Origin: Brevundimonas viscosa
GTDB lineage: Bacteria > Pseudomonadota > Alphaproteobacteria > Caulobacterales > Caulobacteraceae
DNA: 64,000 nt
Assembly (NCBI RefSeq): GCF_900116065.1
Contig: NZ_FOZV01000001.1
Location: 434,001 to 498,000 of the forward strand
Direction: 5' to 3'
In this document: in pieces, positions 55,257-64,000 of the stretch
How positions within the stretch are numbered: position 1 is the first letter of the stretch
How the letters are laid out: each line of letters starts with the position of its first letter
Notes under the pieces: generated by a model
The model's input: the letters and a program-made list of their open reading frames with translations, nothing else
Databases searched by the model: none
What the model was told of the DNA's origin: nothing
Program-made: the position numbers and the translations under genes

Positions 55257-55727
55257 ATGCCGCGCAAGTTCCTGGTCGTGGTCGACGACAGCCCGGAGTT
55301 CGAGGCGGCGCTTCGTTACGCCGCCCGGCGCGCCCGCTCGACCGGCGGCCGGGTCGTCATGCTGCGGGTGATCCCGCCGGCGGCCTCCGACGCCCACTGG
55401 TCCGGCGTCCGCGAGGAGATCGAGCGCCAGACCCGCGCCGAGGCCGAGGCCTCGCTCAATCGCTGGGCGGCCGAGGCCGGCGAGCGCGCCGGCTCTACGC
55501 CCCTCCTGCTCATCGAGCGGGGCGAGCCGCAGAACTGCATCCGCAAGGTCGTGGGCGAGGACCCGGACATCAAGATCCTGGTTCTCGCCGCCGGCGAGGG
55601 CGGCCGCGGGCCCGGTCCGCTCGTCACCGCCATGGTCAAGCAGGGCGCCGCCTTCACCGGCCGCAAGCTGCCGGTCACCATCGTCCCCGGCGAACTGACC
55701 GAAAACGACATCGAGGATCTGGCCTGA
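55257..55727 (+). CDS. Universal stress protein (UspA family)
   Basis: A 156-residue Usp-fold protein. FLVVVDDSPEFEAALRYAARRA at 5-26 gives the first strand and helix; the ATP-type C-terminal motif is degenerate (KLPVTIVPGELTE), with a long acidic tail. The ATG follows GGGAGAGGG. It starts 62 bases after the dehydrogenase and may be co-transcribed. Nucleotide binding is uncertain. Confidence 0.88.
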   Translation: MPRKFLVVVDDSPEFEAALRYAARRARSTGGRVVMLRVIPPAASDAHWSGVREEIERQTRAEAEASLNRWAAEAGERAGSTPLLLIERGEPQNCIRKVVGEDPDIKILVLAAGEGGRGPGPLVTAMVKQGAAFTGRKLPVTIVPGELTENDIEDLA

Positions 55728-55790
55728 CGCGGCGGGGCGTCGCAACCGGGCGCCCTTGAACGGTCCGGCCGCCGGGCGCACTTGTGCGCC

Positions 55791-56345
55791 ATGTTCATCC
55801 AGACCGAACCGACCCCCAACCCGAACGCGCTCAAGTTCCTGCCGGGCCGGGACGTCGCGCCCGAACCGCGCGAGTTCCGGTCCGTCGACGAGGCCGCCGC
55901 CTCCCCCCTCGCCGAGGCCTTGTTCGAACTCGAGGGCGTCAGCGGGGTCTTCTTCGGCGCCGACTACATCTCCATCACGCGGGAGCCGCACGGACCGGGC
56001 TGGCCGGCGCTGAAGCCTGCGGCGCTCACCGCGATCATGGATCACTTCATGTCCGGCGCCCCGCTGCTGCGCGACGGCGGCGAAACGGCCGCGACGACGG
56101 GCGCGGACACCGAGCTGATCATGGAGATCAAGGCGCTGCTCGACAGCCGCATCCGCCCCGCGGTGGCCCAGGACGGCGGCGACATCCTGTTCGACGCTTT
56201 CGACGAGGCCACGGGCGTTCTCACCCTGCGGATGCGCGGCGCCTGCGCCGGCTGCCCGTCGTCCTCCGCCACGCTGAAGGCCGGCGTCGAACAGATGATG
56301 AAGCACTACATCCCCGAGGTGACGCGGGTCGAGCAGGTGCTCTGA
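55791..56345 (+). CDS. NifU-type Fe-S scaffold protein
   Basis: A 184-residue protein with an N-terminal Nfu domain (MFIQTEPTPNPNALKFLPG, about 1-90) and a C-terminal NifU domain containing the cluster motif CAGC (Cys152, Cys155) in LRMRGACAGCPSSS. It holds and delivers Fe-S clusters. The ATG at 55791 is the conserved start; a GTG three codons earlier is possible. Same strand as usp and the XRE gene downstream. Confidence 0.93.
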   Translation: MFIQTEPTPNPNALKFLPGRDVAPEPREFRSVDEAAASPLAEALFELEGVSGVFFGADYISITREPHGPGWPALKPAALTAIMDHFMSGAPLLRDGGETAATTGADTELIMEIKALLDSRIRPAVAQDGGDILFDAFDEATGVLTLRMRGACAGCPSSSATLKAGVEQMMKHYIPEVTRVEQVL

Positions 56346-56407
56346 AGCGCCGGTTGTGAAACGAATCCGTCCTCGTCTTCCCGATCGCGCTCCGCCATGA
56401 TCGATCG

Positions 56408-56977
56408 ATGGCGCGATTTGAGACGGACAGCGAGGCGAGACGACTGGGCGAAGCTCTCGCCGCGCTCCGCCGGGCCTGTGGCCTGAGCCAGGCCGAGGCC
56501 GGGCGACGCGCGGGCATGACCGGTCAGGGCTGGGGCCTCTATGAGGCCGGCAAGCGGCCGGGCCTCTATCGTCCCGACGTCCAGAGACGGTTGACGGCGG
56601 CCCTCGGAGTCAGGCCCGGGGCCTTGGGCGACCCGACGGAGCCCGCCGGCGCCGCCCGGGGCGTCAGCAGCCCCGCCGTCGCCTGGGAGGGGCCGCCGGC
56701 GAGGGTCCGTCGGCTGCAACTCTCCAACGACGATCTCGCGCCATGGGCTGCGGCGGGCGTGGTGCTGGAGTACGTCCCGGGGCTCTGGCCGCGGCCCCGG
56801 CAGGGATGTGTGCTGGAGATGACGGACGGTCGCCTGCTGCCACGCCTCTACGAGCGAATGGAGGACGAGACCCTGATCCTCCGGGGCGGGCCTGCCGGGC
56901 TCGCGACGGAGGAATCGCTGCCCCGCTCGGCCGCCGGGGAAGTCTCGGCCGTCATCGCCCGCCTGGAGTTCGGATGA
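56408..56977 (+). CDS. XRE-family regulator with S24-like C-terminal part
   Basis: 189 residues: a helix-turn-helix (about 12-70, GLSQAEAGRRAGMTGQGWGLYEAGKR), then a C-terminal beta-rich part (about 100-185) with GVVLEYVPG and GCVLEMTDGRLLPRLY segments like the peptidase S24 fold, but I see no catalytic Ser-Lys pair. It may act as a ligand-sensing repressor. A TGAAACGAA word lies 42-51 bases before its start and again at its stop codon. Confidence 0.8.
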   Translation: MARFETDSEARRLGEALAALRRACGLSQAEAGRRAGMTGQGWGLYEAGKRPGLYRPDVQRRLTAALGVRPGALGDPTEPAGAARGVSSPAVAWEGPPARVRRLQLSNDDLAPWAAAGVVLEYVPGLWPRPRQGCVLEMTDGRLLPRLYERMEDETLILRGGPAGLATEESLPRSAAGEVSAVIARLEFG

Positions 56978-56984
56978 AACGAAA

Positions 56985-57019
56985 AAGTTGCAACTTCGCC
57001 GCGAGTATGAAACTGTTCC
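56985..57019. promoter_or_regulatory. Operator-like palindromes between two XRE genes
   Basis: AAGTTGCAACTT (56985-56996) is a perfect 12-bp palindrome, and GAAACTGTTCC (57009-57019) an imperfect one, in an AT-richer 66-base gap. Together with TGAAACGAA copies at 56357-56365 and 56975-56983 they suggest binding sites for one or both regulators. Confidence 0.5.
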
Positions 57020-57043
57020 GTTGCGAGCAGGAGGCGCGCGCGA

Positions 57044-57427
57044 ATGGGCAGGCCGGGCGGTGCAGACGAGGTGGACGCCTATGTCGGGGCGCGCATCAGC
57101 CTGAGACGCTCGGCGCTCGGGCTGTCCCAGGCCGCGCTGGCGCAACGCATCGGCGTGAGCTTCCAGCAGGTCCAGAAGTACGAGACCGGCCAGAACCGCA
57201 TCTCGGCGTCCCGGTTGCACCGGGTGGCCGGGGTGCTTGGAACCTCGGTGGAATCCTTCTTTCCCGCCGACCCCGAGAAGGATTCGACCCGCGCGGGGCT
57301 GGAGGCGATGAGATCGATCGCGGCGACGGCGGACGGTCGGGCGGTGGCCGCCGGCTTTCCGATGATCACCGACCGCAACCTGCGTCAGGCTATCGCTCGC
57401 ATCGTCACCGCGCTCGCGCGCCATTGA
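57044..57427 (+). CDS. XRE-family helix-turn-helix regulator
   Basis: 127 residues. The helix-turn-helix (about 18-70) contains RSALGLSQAALAQRIGVSFQQVQKYETGQNRISASRLHRVA, the FQQVQKYE..NRISASRL pattern also present in the gene at 63716, so the two are paralogues of a type widespread in Caulobacterales. The C-terminus (about 75-127) is helical, perhaps for dimerisation. It precedes tsaB by 25 bases, but whether it controls tsaB is unknown. Confidence 0.85.
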   Translation: MGRPGGADEVDAYVGARISLRRSALGLSQAALAQRIGVSFQQVQKYETGQNRISASRLHRVAGVLGTSVESFFPADPEKDSTRAGLEAMRSIAATADGRAVAAGFPMITDRNLRQAIARIVTALARH

Positions 57428-57452
57428 CCGCCGCTGTGCCGGGAGCTCCGGC

Positions 57453-58124
57453 ATGCGGGTGATGGTGATCGACACCGCTCTCGGCCTGTGCTCGGCGGGC
57501 ATCTTCGACGTCGATGCCCGGCCGAACCCGCTCGGGGTGCGCTCGGTGGAGATGGCCAAGGGCCATCAGGAGCGGCTGGGCGGACTGGCGCGAGAGGCGA
57601 TGACCGAAGCCGGCGGTCTCGATGGCGTGGAGCGGATCGGCGTCACCGTGGGGCCGGGGTCGTTCACGGGCCTTCGGGTCGGCCTCGCCTTCGCGCAGGG
57701 CCTGGGGGCGGCGCTGGGCCGGCCCGTGGTGGGGATCTCGACGCTCGACGCGCTCGCCGCATCGACCGATGCGCGGGACGTGGCGGCCCTCGTCGACGCC
57801 CGCCGCGGCCAGGTCTACGCCCGCTTCTGGCGCGCCGGCGCCGCTGACGGACCTCCTGAGGCCCTGTCGCTCGAGACGGCGCGCGAGCGACTGGCGGGTT
57901 TCGGGCCGGGCGCGGCCCTTGTCGGTTCGGGCGCGGCGCTCCTCGACGACGCGGCCGTCGGCGCAGCGATCCTCGGTCTGGCGGGACCGGCGCCCGACGC
58001 GCTGGCCCGGCTGACCGCCGCCGCCGACCCGGCCGCGGCTCCCCCCAGACCGCTGTACCTGCGTGCTCCGGACGCCACCCCGCCCAGCCGCCTGCCGGGC
58101 CAGGCGCGACCGGCGCGGTCATGA
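57453..58124 (+). CDS. tsaB: tRNA threonylcarbamoyladenosine biosynthesis protein TsaB
   Basis: Partner of TsaD in t6A37 tRNA modification. 223 residues with MVIDTALGLCSAGIF (about 3-17), TVGPGSFTGLRVGLAFAQGL (about 65-84) and VALVDARRGQVYARFW (about 110-125). GGGAG precedes the ATG. ATGA overlap with rimI, a common bacterial pairing. Confidence 0.95.
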   Translation: MRVMVIDTALGLCSAGIFDVDARPNPLGVRSVEMAKGHQERLGGLAREAMTEAGGLDGVERIGVTVGPGSFTGLRVGLAFAQGLGAALGRPVVGISTLDALAASTDARDVAALVDARRGQVYARFWRAGAADGPPEALSLETARERLAGFGPGAALVGSGAALLDDAAVGAAILGLAGPAPDALARLTAAADPAAAPPRPLYLRAPDATPPSRLPGQARPARS

Positions 58125-58564
58125 GCAGGCAGGCCGCGCCGAGCCCGGAGCGGTTGGCGGATCTCCACGCCAGCGCCTTCGAGGCCCCTTGGGATGCAGC
58201 CGCCTTCACCGCCTTGCTGGTCCAGCCGGGCGTGTTCGCCGCGGAGCGCCCGGACGGCTTCATCCTGATGCGGGTCGTGGCCGACGAGGCCGAGATCCTC
58301 ACCCTCGCCGTCCGGCCCTCCGCCCGCGGACAGGGACTGGGCGGGGAGCTGACGGCCGAGGGTCTGGCGCGCGCCCGGGCCCGGGGCGCCGAACGGGCCT
58401 TCCTTGAGGTGGCCGAGGACAACGCCGCCGCGCGCGCGCTTTACGCCCGTCTCGGCTTCAGCGAGGTCGGGCGGCGACGGGGATATTACGGCGGTCCCGA
58501 GGGTCGTCGCCGCGACGCCCTGCTGCTCGCCCTCAATTTCCCCGGTCCGGCTTCCCTACCGTAG
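58121..58564 (+). CDS. rimI: Ribosomal protein S18 alanine N-acetyltransferase
   Basis: GNAT acetyltransferase, 147 residues, with the acetyl-CoA motif VRPSARGQGLGGELTAE (about 66-82) and ARGAERAFLEVAEDNAAARALYARLGFSEVGRRRGYY (catalytic Tyr) at the end. Coupled to tsaB by ATGA. The acceptor protein is inferred from the family and the tsaB context. Confidence 0.9.
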   Translation: MSRQAAPSPERLADLHASAFEAPWDAAAFTALLVQPGVFAAERPDGFILMRVVADEAEILTLAVRPSARGQGLGGELTAEGLARARARGAERAFLEVAEDNAAARALYARLGFSEVGRRRGYYGGPEGRRRDALLLALNFPGPASLP

Positions 58565-58587
58565 CGGGGCCGCCTATTCTCGCTGTC

Positions 58588-59064
58588 ATGGACCGGATCG
58601 AGAAACTCTGCGCCGAGCGCGGCATGCGGATGACCGAGCAGCGGCGGGTCATCGCCCGGGTTCTGTCGGCGGCGGAAGACCATCCGGACGTCGAGGAGCT
58701 GTACCGTCGCGCGTCGGCCATCGACCCGCACATCTCGATCGCCACCGTCTATCGCACGGTCCGTCTGTTCGAGGAGGCGGGCGTCGTCGAGAAGCACGAC
58801 TTCGGCGACGGACGCAGCCGCTATGAGGAGGCCGGGGACGATCACCACGATCACCTGATCGACACCCGCACGGGTGAGGTGATCGAGTTCTTCGACGCCG
58901 AGATCGAGCGCCTGAAGACGGAGATCGCGGAACGTCTCGGCTTCGAGCTGGTCGGACACAAGCTGGAGCTCTACGGCAAGCCTGTCGAGGGGGCGGCGCC
59001 ATCCAGCCGGGAGGGCCTGATCTTCAAGCGGCACGCCCGCCGGGACGATCATAACGACGCCTGA
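58588..59064 (+). CDS. fur: Ferric uptake regulator Fur
   Basis: Iron-responsive repressor, 158 residues. Winged-helix domain with HISIATVYRTVRLFEEAGVVEKHDFGDGRSRYE (about 48-80), and metal-site HHDHLI (about 86-91). The C-terminal CxxC zinc pair of E. coli Fur is absent and only Cys8 is present, as is usual for alphaproteobacterial Fur. It lies between rimI and miaB on the same strand, separate from its likely targets. Confidence 0.93.
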   Translation: MDRIEKLCAERGMRMTEQRRVIARVLSAAEDHPDVEELYRRASAIDPHISIATVYRTVRLFEEAGVVEKHDFGDGRSRYEEAGDDHHDHLIDTRTGEVIEFFDAEIERLKTEIAERLGFELVGHKLELYGKPVEGAAPSSREGLIFKRHARRDDHNDA

Positions 59065-59121
59065 GCGGCGCCCGCGTCGGACCTGGTGGCGCAACGCCGC
59101 CCGGGCCGGTAAAAGCCGCCC

Positions 59122-60503
<1,382 letters not shown>

Positions 60504-60504
<1 letters not shown>

Positions 60505-61499
60505 TGGCGCGTGAGACCGAGTTCCTGGCCCTGGACGACGCCGCCCTGCGCGCGATCCTCGGACCCAACAGCCGACACGTCGCCCTGATCGAGGACGCCT
60601 TCAAGGTGCTGATCGAGGCCCCCGGCGGCGGGGTGACGATCAACGGCTCGCCCAAGGACCGGGCCCAGGCCAAGCGGGTGGTGCAGGTGCTGGCCGACCG
60701 CGCCGACACCGGCGCCGAGATCACCGAGGCCGACGTCCGCACCGCGCTCGGCGCTGCGGTCAGCGCGCCGCGACCGGGGCAGGGCCGGACGGTGCCTGAC
60801 GCCGTCGCCCTGCCCGTCGGCCGCCGCGGGGCCATCGCGCCGAAGACGGCGGCGCAAGCCCGTTACCTGGAGATGCTGTCGCGCTGCGAGCTGAGCTTCG
60901 GCGTCGGCCCGGCCGGCACCGGCAAGACCTTCCTCGCGGCGGCCTATGGGGCCTCGCTGCTTCGCCGTGGCCAGGTCGACCGGCTGGTCATCACCCGGCC
61001 GGCGGTCGAGGCCGGCGAGAAGCTGGGCTTCCTGCCCGGCGATCTGAACGAGAAGGTGGATCCCTACCTCGCCCCCATCTGGGAGGCGCTGAACGACATC
61101 CTCGGCCCCGACGACGTGCGCCGCCGGCGCGACAAGGGCGAGATCGAGGCCGCGCCCATCGCCTTCATGCGCGGCCGCACCCTGGCCCACGCCTTCATCA
61201 TCGTCGACGAGGCCCAGAACACCTCCCGCCTGCAGATGAAGATGGTGCTCACCCGCCTCGGCGAAGGGGCGCGGATGGTGGTCACCGGCGACCCCTCGCA
61301 GGTCGATCTGCTCAATCCCCGCGATTCCGGCCTCGGCCACGCCCTGCGCATTCTCGACGGCGTCGAGGGCGTCGGAATGCTCAAGTTCGAGGCTTCGGAC
61401 GTGGTCCGCCACGCCATGGTCGAACGGATCGTGCGCGCCTACGACGCCGATGCGACGAACCAGCGTCCGCGGGCCGATCTGGAAGATCCCGACCGGTGA
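60504..61499 (+). CDS. PhoH-like ATPase (YbeZ)
   Basis: A 331-residue PhoH family protein: N-terminal KH-like region (about 1-95), P-loop GPAGTGKT (135-142), Walker B AFIIVDEAQNTS near 231-242. In E. coli the YbeZ homologue works with YbeY in 16S rRNA maturation. Start joins the miaB stop, and its stop overlaps the ybeY GTG (GTGA). Confidence 0.94.
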
Positions 61500-61948
61500 T
61501 CGAGGTCGAGATCGAGGACGAGGCGTGGACCGCGGCCCTGCCCGCCGCGGCGGCGCTGGTCGAGCGCGCCGCCGCGGCGGCGCTCGGTCCGGCGCAGGGC
61601 GACATCGTGGCCCTGCTCACCGACGACGCGGCGGTGCGCGATCTCAACGCCCGCTTCCGGGGCAAGGATCGTCCAACCAACGTGCTGTCGTTCCCCGCCG
61701 CGGGGAGCGCCGCGCCGCATCTCGGCGACCTGGTGCTCGCCTTCGGCGTCTGCGCCGCCGAGGCCGACGCACAGGGCAAGACCCTTGCCGACCACCTGTC
61801 GCACCTGACCGTGCACGGCGTGCTGCACCTGCTCGGCCGCGATCACGAGATCGCGGCCGAAGCCGAGGCCATGGAGGCCGAGGAGCGCGCGATCCTTGCC
61901 CGTCTGGGCGTGGCCGACCCATACAGGTCCGATGCAGCCGACGTCTGA
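61496..61948 (+). CDS. ybeY: rRNA maturation endoribonuclease YbeY
   Basis: Metal-dependent endoribonuclease for 16S rRNA 3'-end maturation and ribosome quality control. 150 residues, with the zinc motif HGVLHLLGRDHE (His107, His111, His117) and the conserved RGKDRPTNVLSFP near 55-67. GTG start overlaps phoH. Its 3' end overlaps the lnt start by 17 bases; a corC/tlyC gene, usual in this position, is missing. Confidence 0.95.
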   Translation: MIEVEIEDEAWTAALPAAAALVERAAAAALGPAQGDIVALLTDDAAVRDLNARFRGKDRPTNVLSFPAAGSAAPHLGDLVLAFGVCAAEADAQGKTLADHLSHLTVHGVLHLLGRDHEIAAEAEAMEAEERAILARLGVADPYRSDAADV

Positions 61949-63563
61949 TCCCGAGACCCGCCGCCGGCGCCTGATCCTGCGTTTCGGGCGCATCGCCCTC
62001 GCCCTGCTGGCCGGGGCGGGCGCGGCGCTGGCTCATCCGCCTTTCGGAATCCTGCCGGGCCTGCTCGGCTACCCGCTGCTGATGCTGCTGGCGGAGCGGT
62101 CGACGACCCTCCGCGGCGCCTTCTGGATGGGCTGGCTGGCGGGCTTCGCCTACTTCTTCATCAGCTGCTGGTGGGTGGCCGAGGCCTTTCTGGTCAATCC
62201 CGCCCAGGCGTGGATGGCCCCGTTCGCCGCCTCGCTTCTCCCGATCGGGCTGGGGATTTTCTGGGGCGCGGCGACGGCTCTTTATCGCCGCTTCGCCCCG
62301 GCGGGCGTGCGGCGGGTGCTCGTGTTCGCCGCCTTCTTCTGCCTGCTCGAGTGGCTGCGCGGACATGTCCTGACCGGCTTCCCGTGGAACCCGGCCGGGG
62401 CGAGCTGGAAAGCGGGCTCGGCAGCCTCCCAGTTTGCGGCCGTGGCCGGCGTCTACGGCCTGGGCTTCGTCACCGTGGCGAGCGTGGCGGCGTTCGGTCC
62501 CCTGTGCGACCGGGCACCCCGCCGGATCCGTCTGCTCGCCGCCGCAGGGGGCGCCGCAGCGCTCGCCGCGCTGATGATCGGCGGCCAGCTGCGTCTCGCG
62601 TCGGCGCAGGTCGAGGCCCGAGGCCCGCTGGTGCGGATCGTCCAGGCCGATGTGCCGCAGGGGTCCAAGTGGTCGCCCGAGGCCTATCACGGGATCGTCG
62701 AGCGCTATGTGAACCTGACGGCCCGTCCGGCCGTCGTGACGCCGGACATCGTCGTCTGGCCCGAAGGGGCGCTGCCCGCCTCGGCGAACCAGGTGTTCGC
62801 TGCGGGTGCGTGGGAGGCGAACGCCATCGCCGAGGCCGTGCAGCCGGGTCAGACCCTGATCGTCGGTCTCGGCCGGGGCGAAGCCGATCCTTCGGCGGCC
62901 GAGGGCGCGCGGTATTTCAACAGCGCCTTCGTGCTCACCCATATCGGCGACGCCGGCCTGCGGGTCTCGGCCATCTACGACAAGCATCGCCTCGTTCCGT
63001 TTGGCGAATACCTGCCCGCCGGCGATCTGCTGGGCGCGTTGGGCGTCCGAAGCCTCACCCACATGCCGCTCGACTTCAGCCCGGGCCCGACGCCGGCGCC
63101 GATCGAGATTCCCGGCGCCCCGCGGGCGCAGCCGCTGATCTGCTACGAGAGCCTCTATCCCGGCTTCACCCCCGGCGCTGCCGACCGGCCCGGCTGGATC
63201 GTCAACATCTCCAACGACGCCTGGTTCGGCCGCACCTCGGGTCCGCTGCAGCACCTCAATCTCGCCAGCTACCGGGCCATCGAAACGGGGTTGCCGGTGG
63301 TCCGCTCGACGCCGACCGGCGTGTCCGCGATGATCGATCCTTGGGGGCGGGTGGTGGACGGGGCCCGCCTCGATCCGGGCGAGAGCGGCGTCATCGACGC
63401 CCGCCTGCCGGCGCCGGCGGCGGTCACCCTGTACGGGAGGGCAGGCGACCTGCTGTTCTGGCTGGCGGTGCTCGGCGGGCTGGCGCTGGCCGTTCGCCTC
63501 GGGCGAATCACTCGCCTCGCACGCGAGCTTCGCAGTGGAGCTGGAGGCGGCGGGCATATTTGA
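61932..63563 (+). CDS. lnt: Apolipoprotein N-acyltransferase
   Basis: Adds the third acyl chain to lipoproteins in the inner membrane. The ATG at 61932 gives 543 residues: about six to seven N-terminal membrane segments (about 20-220) and a nitrilase-like periplasmic domain with the catalytic triad Glu278 (VVWPEGALP), Lys351 (YDKHRLVPFGEY) and Cys404 (LICYES). A final membrane segment follows near 505. Overlaps ybeY by 17 bases. Confidence 0.96.
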   Translation: MQPTSDPETRRRRLILRFGRIALALLAGAGAALAHPPFGILPGLLGYPLLMLLAERSTTLRGAFWMGWLAGFAYFFISCWWVAEAFLVNPAQAWMAPFAASLLPIGLGIFWGAATALYRRFAPAGVRRVLVFAAFFCLLEWLRGHVLTGFPWNPAGASWKAGSAASQFAAVAGVYGLGFVTVASVAAFGPLCDRAPRRIRLLAAAGGAAALAALMIGGQLRLASAQVEARGPLVRIVQADVPQGSKWSPEAYHGIVERYVNLTARPAVVTPDIVVWPEGALPASANQVFAAGAWEANAIAEAVQPGQTLIVGLGRGEADPSAAEGARYFNSAFVLTHIGDAGLRVSAIYDKHRLVPFGEYLPAGDLLGALGVRSLTHMPLDFSPGPTPAPIEIPGAPRAQPLICYESLYPGFTPGAADRPGWIVNISNDAWFGRTSGPLQHLNLASYRAIETGLPVVRSTPTGVSAMIDPWGRVVDGARLDPGESGVIDARLPAPAAVTLYGRAGDLLFWLAVLGGLALAVRLGRITRLARELRSGAGGGGHI

Positions 63564-63715
63564 TCTATCTCATTCACGCGCGGCGTGAGGCGCGTAATCG
63601 TGTACGCAACCGGAAAGAGGACCGAGCCGCCGGTTTGTGCGTTTTTTCGTGACAGGCGAAGCGCCCGGGCGCATTTCAGTTCAGGCGTGGCTTTTGACGC
63701 AGAGGGCGAGTGACC

Positions 63716-64000
63716 ATGGCGAGAGGCAAGGGCGAGGAAGGCCCCCACCCGGTCGACCGGCACGTGGGCCGCAGGGTGTGTGAAAAGAGACTGGCGCTCG
63801 GCTATAACCAGAGCGACCTTGGCCGTGCGCTCGGGCTGACCTTCCAGCAGATCCAGAAGTACGAGAAGGGCGCAAACCGCATCTCGGCGTCGAAGCTCTG
63901 GGATATCGCGCGGTTCTTCAAGGTCGATATCGGCTATTTCTTCGAGGGCCTGTCGGGGGCGCAGATCGCGGGCATGGCCGAGGGCGGCGCGGCCTACGAG
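63716..64000 (+). CDS. XRE-family regulator, 3' end beyond window
   Basis: 95 residues visible, open at the window edge. The helix-turn-helix includes NQSDLGRALGLTFQQIQKYEKGANRISASKL, closely matching the regulator at 57044. The start ATG at 63716 has GAGGGCGAG before it. The 150-base gap from lnt (63564-63715) is less GC-rich than its surroundings, with a GTGCGTTTTTTCGTG stretch that may end the lnt transcript or contribute a promoter. In Caulobacter, a regulator of this type precedes metK. Confidence 0.85.
   Translation, partial: MARGKGEEGPHPVDRHVGRRVCEKRLALGYNQSDLGRALGLTFQQIQKYEKGANRISASKLWDIARFFKVDIGYFFEGLSGAQIAGMAEGGAAYE

Overview
The window is about 70% GC and almost entirely core chromosome of an alphaproteobacterium of the order Caulobacterales (Caulobacter, Brevundimonas or Phenylobacterium type). 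The evidence is the order of conserved genes (mnmE-mnmG-rsmG-parA-parB, hemE-hemH-hemJ-rho, ppsR-maf-aroE-coaE-dnaQ) and lineage-typical proteins: an NtrZ-like protein, a CenR-like regulator, a CC0125-type lipoprotein, DUF3576 and DUF6489. I see no insertion sequence, prophage, CRISPR array, rRNA or tRNA. No accessory island or clearly new defence or metabolic system is visible. The noteworthy content is regulatory and structural DNA around the replication origin.

Layout. 1-5.7 kb: argG, two related small secreted proteins, a LysE exporter, a lipoprotein, a DUF6065 protein and a ProX-type editing protein. 5.8-13.3 kb: purH, an alpha/beta hydrolase facing an OsmC protein, then rpe-heparinase-cnoX-LON-Trm112 on the plus strand. 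13.3-20.4 kb: a ubiquinone hydroxylase (minus), then ftsK, lolA and xthA (plus), with a candidate small RNA between lolA and xthA, then an SLC13 permease. 20.5-28.8 kb: a lipoprotein, a CenR-like regulator, divergent yggS and thiE-like genes, ntrZ, then DUF3576-leuS-lptE-holA.

28.8-39.9 kb is a long minus-strand block transcribed away from the origin: hemE-hemH-hemJ-rho, DUF6489, mnmE, mnmG, rsmG-parA-parB, a methyltransferase and a tiny basic protein. Four parS palindromes lie in or between parA and rho. 39.92-40.4 kb is the gap between hemE and ppsR, which is the location of the replication origin in Caulobacter crescentus. It contains a CtrA-type box, DnaA-box-like motifs, CcrM (GANTC) sites and a short AT-rich tract.

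40.4-64 kb, the other replichore, is mostly plus strand: ppsR-maf-aroE-coaE-dnaQ; secB (minus); a Tim44-like gene with mltA; a HerA-like ATPase with a small partner (minus); an AI-2E permease; the giant NAD-glutamate dehydrogenase; usp; a NifU-type scaffold; two XRE regulators; tsaB-rimI-fur; miaB-phoH-ybeY-lnt; and a third XRE regulator cut by the window end.

Genes are tightly packed. Many neighbours overlap by ATGA or GTGA, three convergent pairs share a CTAG as both stop codons, and one divergent pair shares a CATG as both starts. Three copies of a 130-150 bp palindromic intergenic element and one copy of a CTAGG-rich repeat are the only repeats of note.
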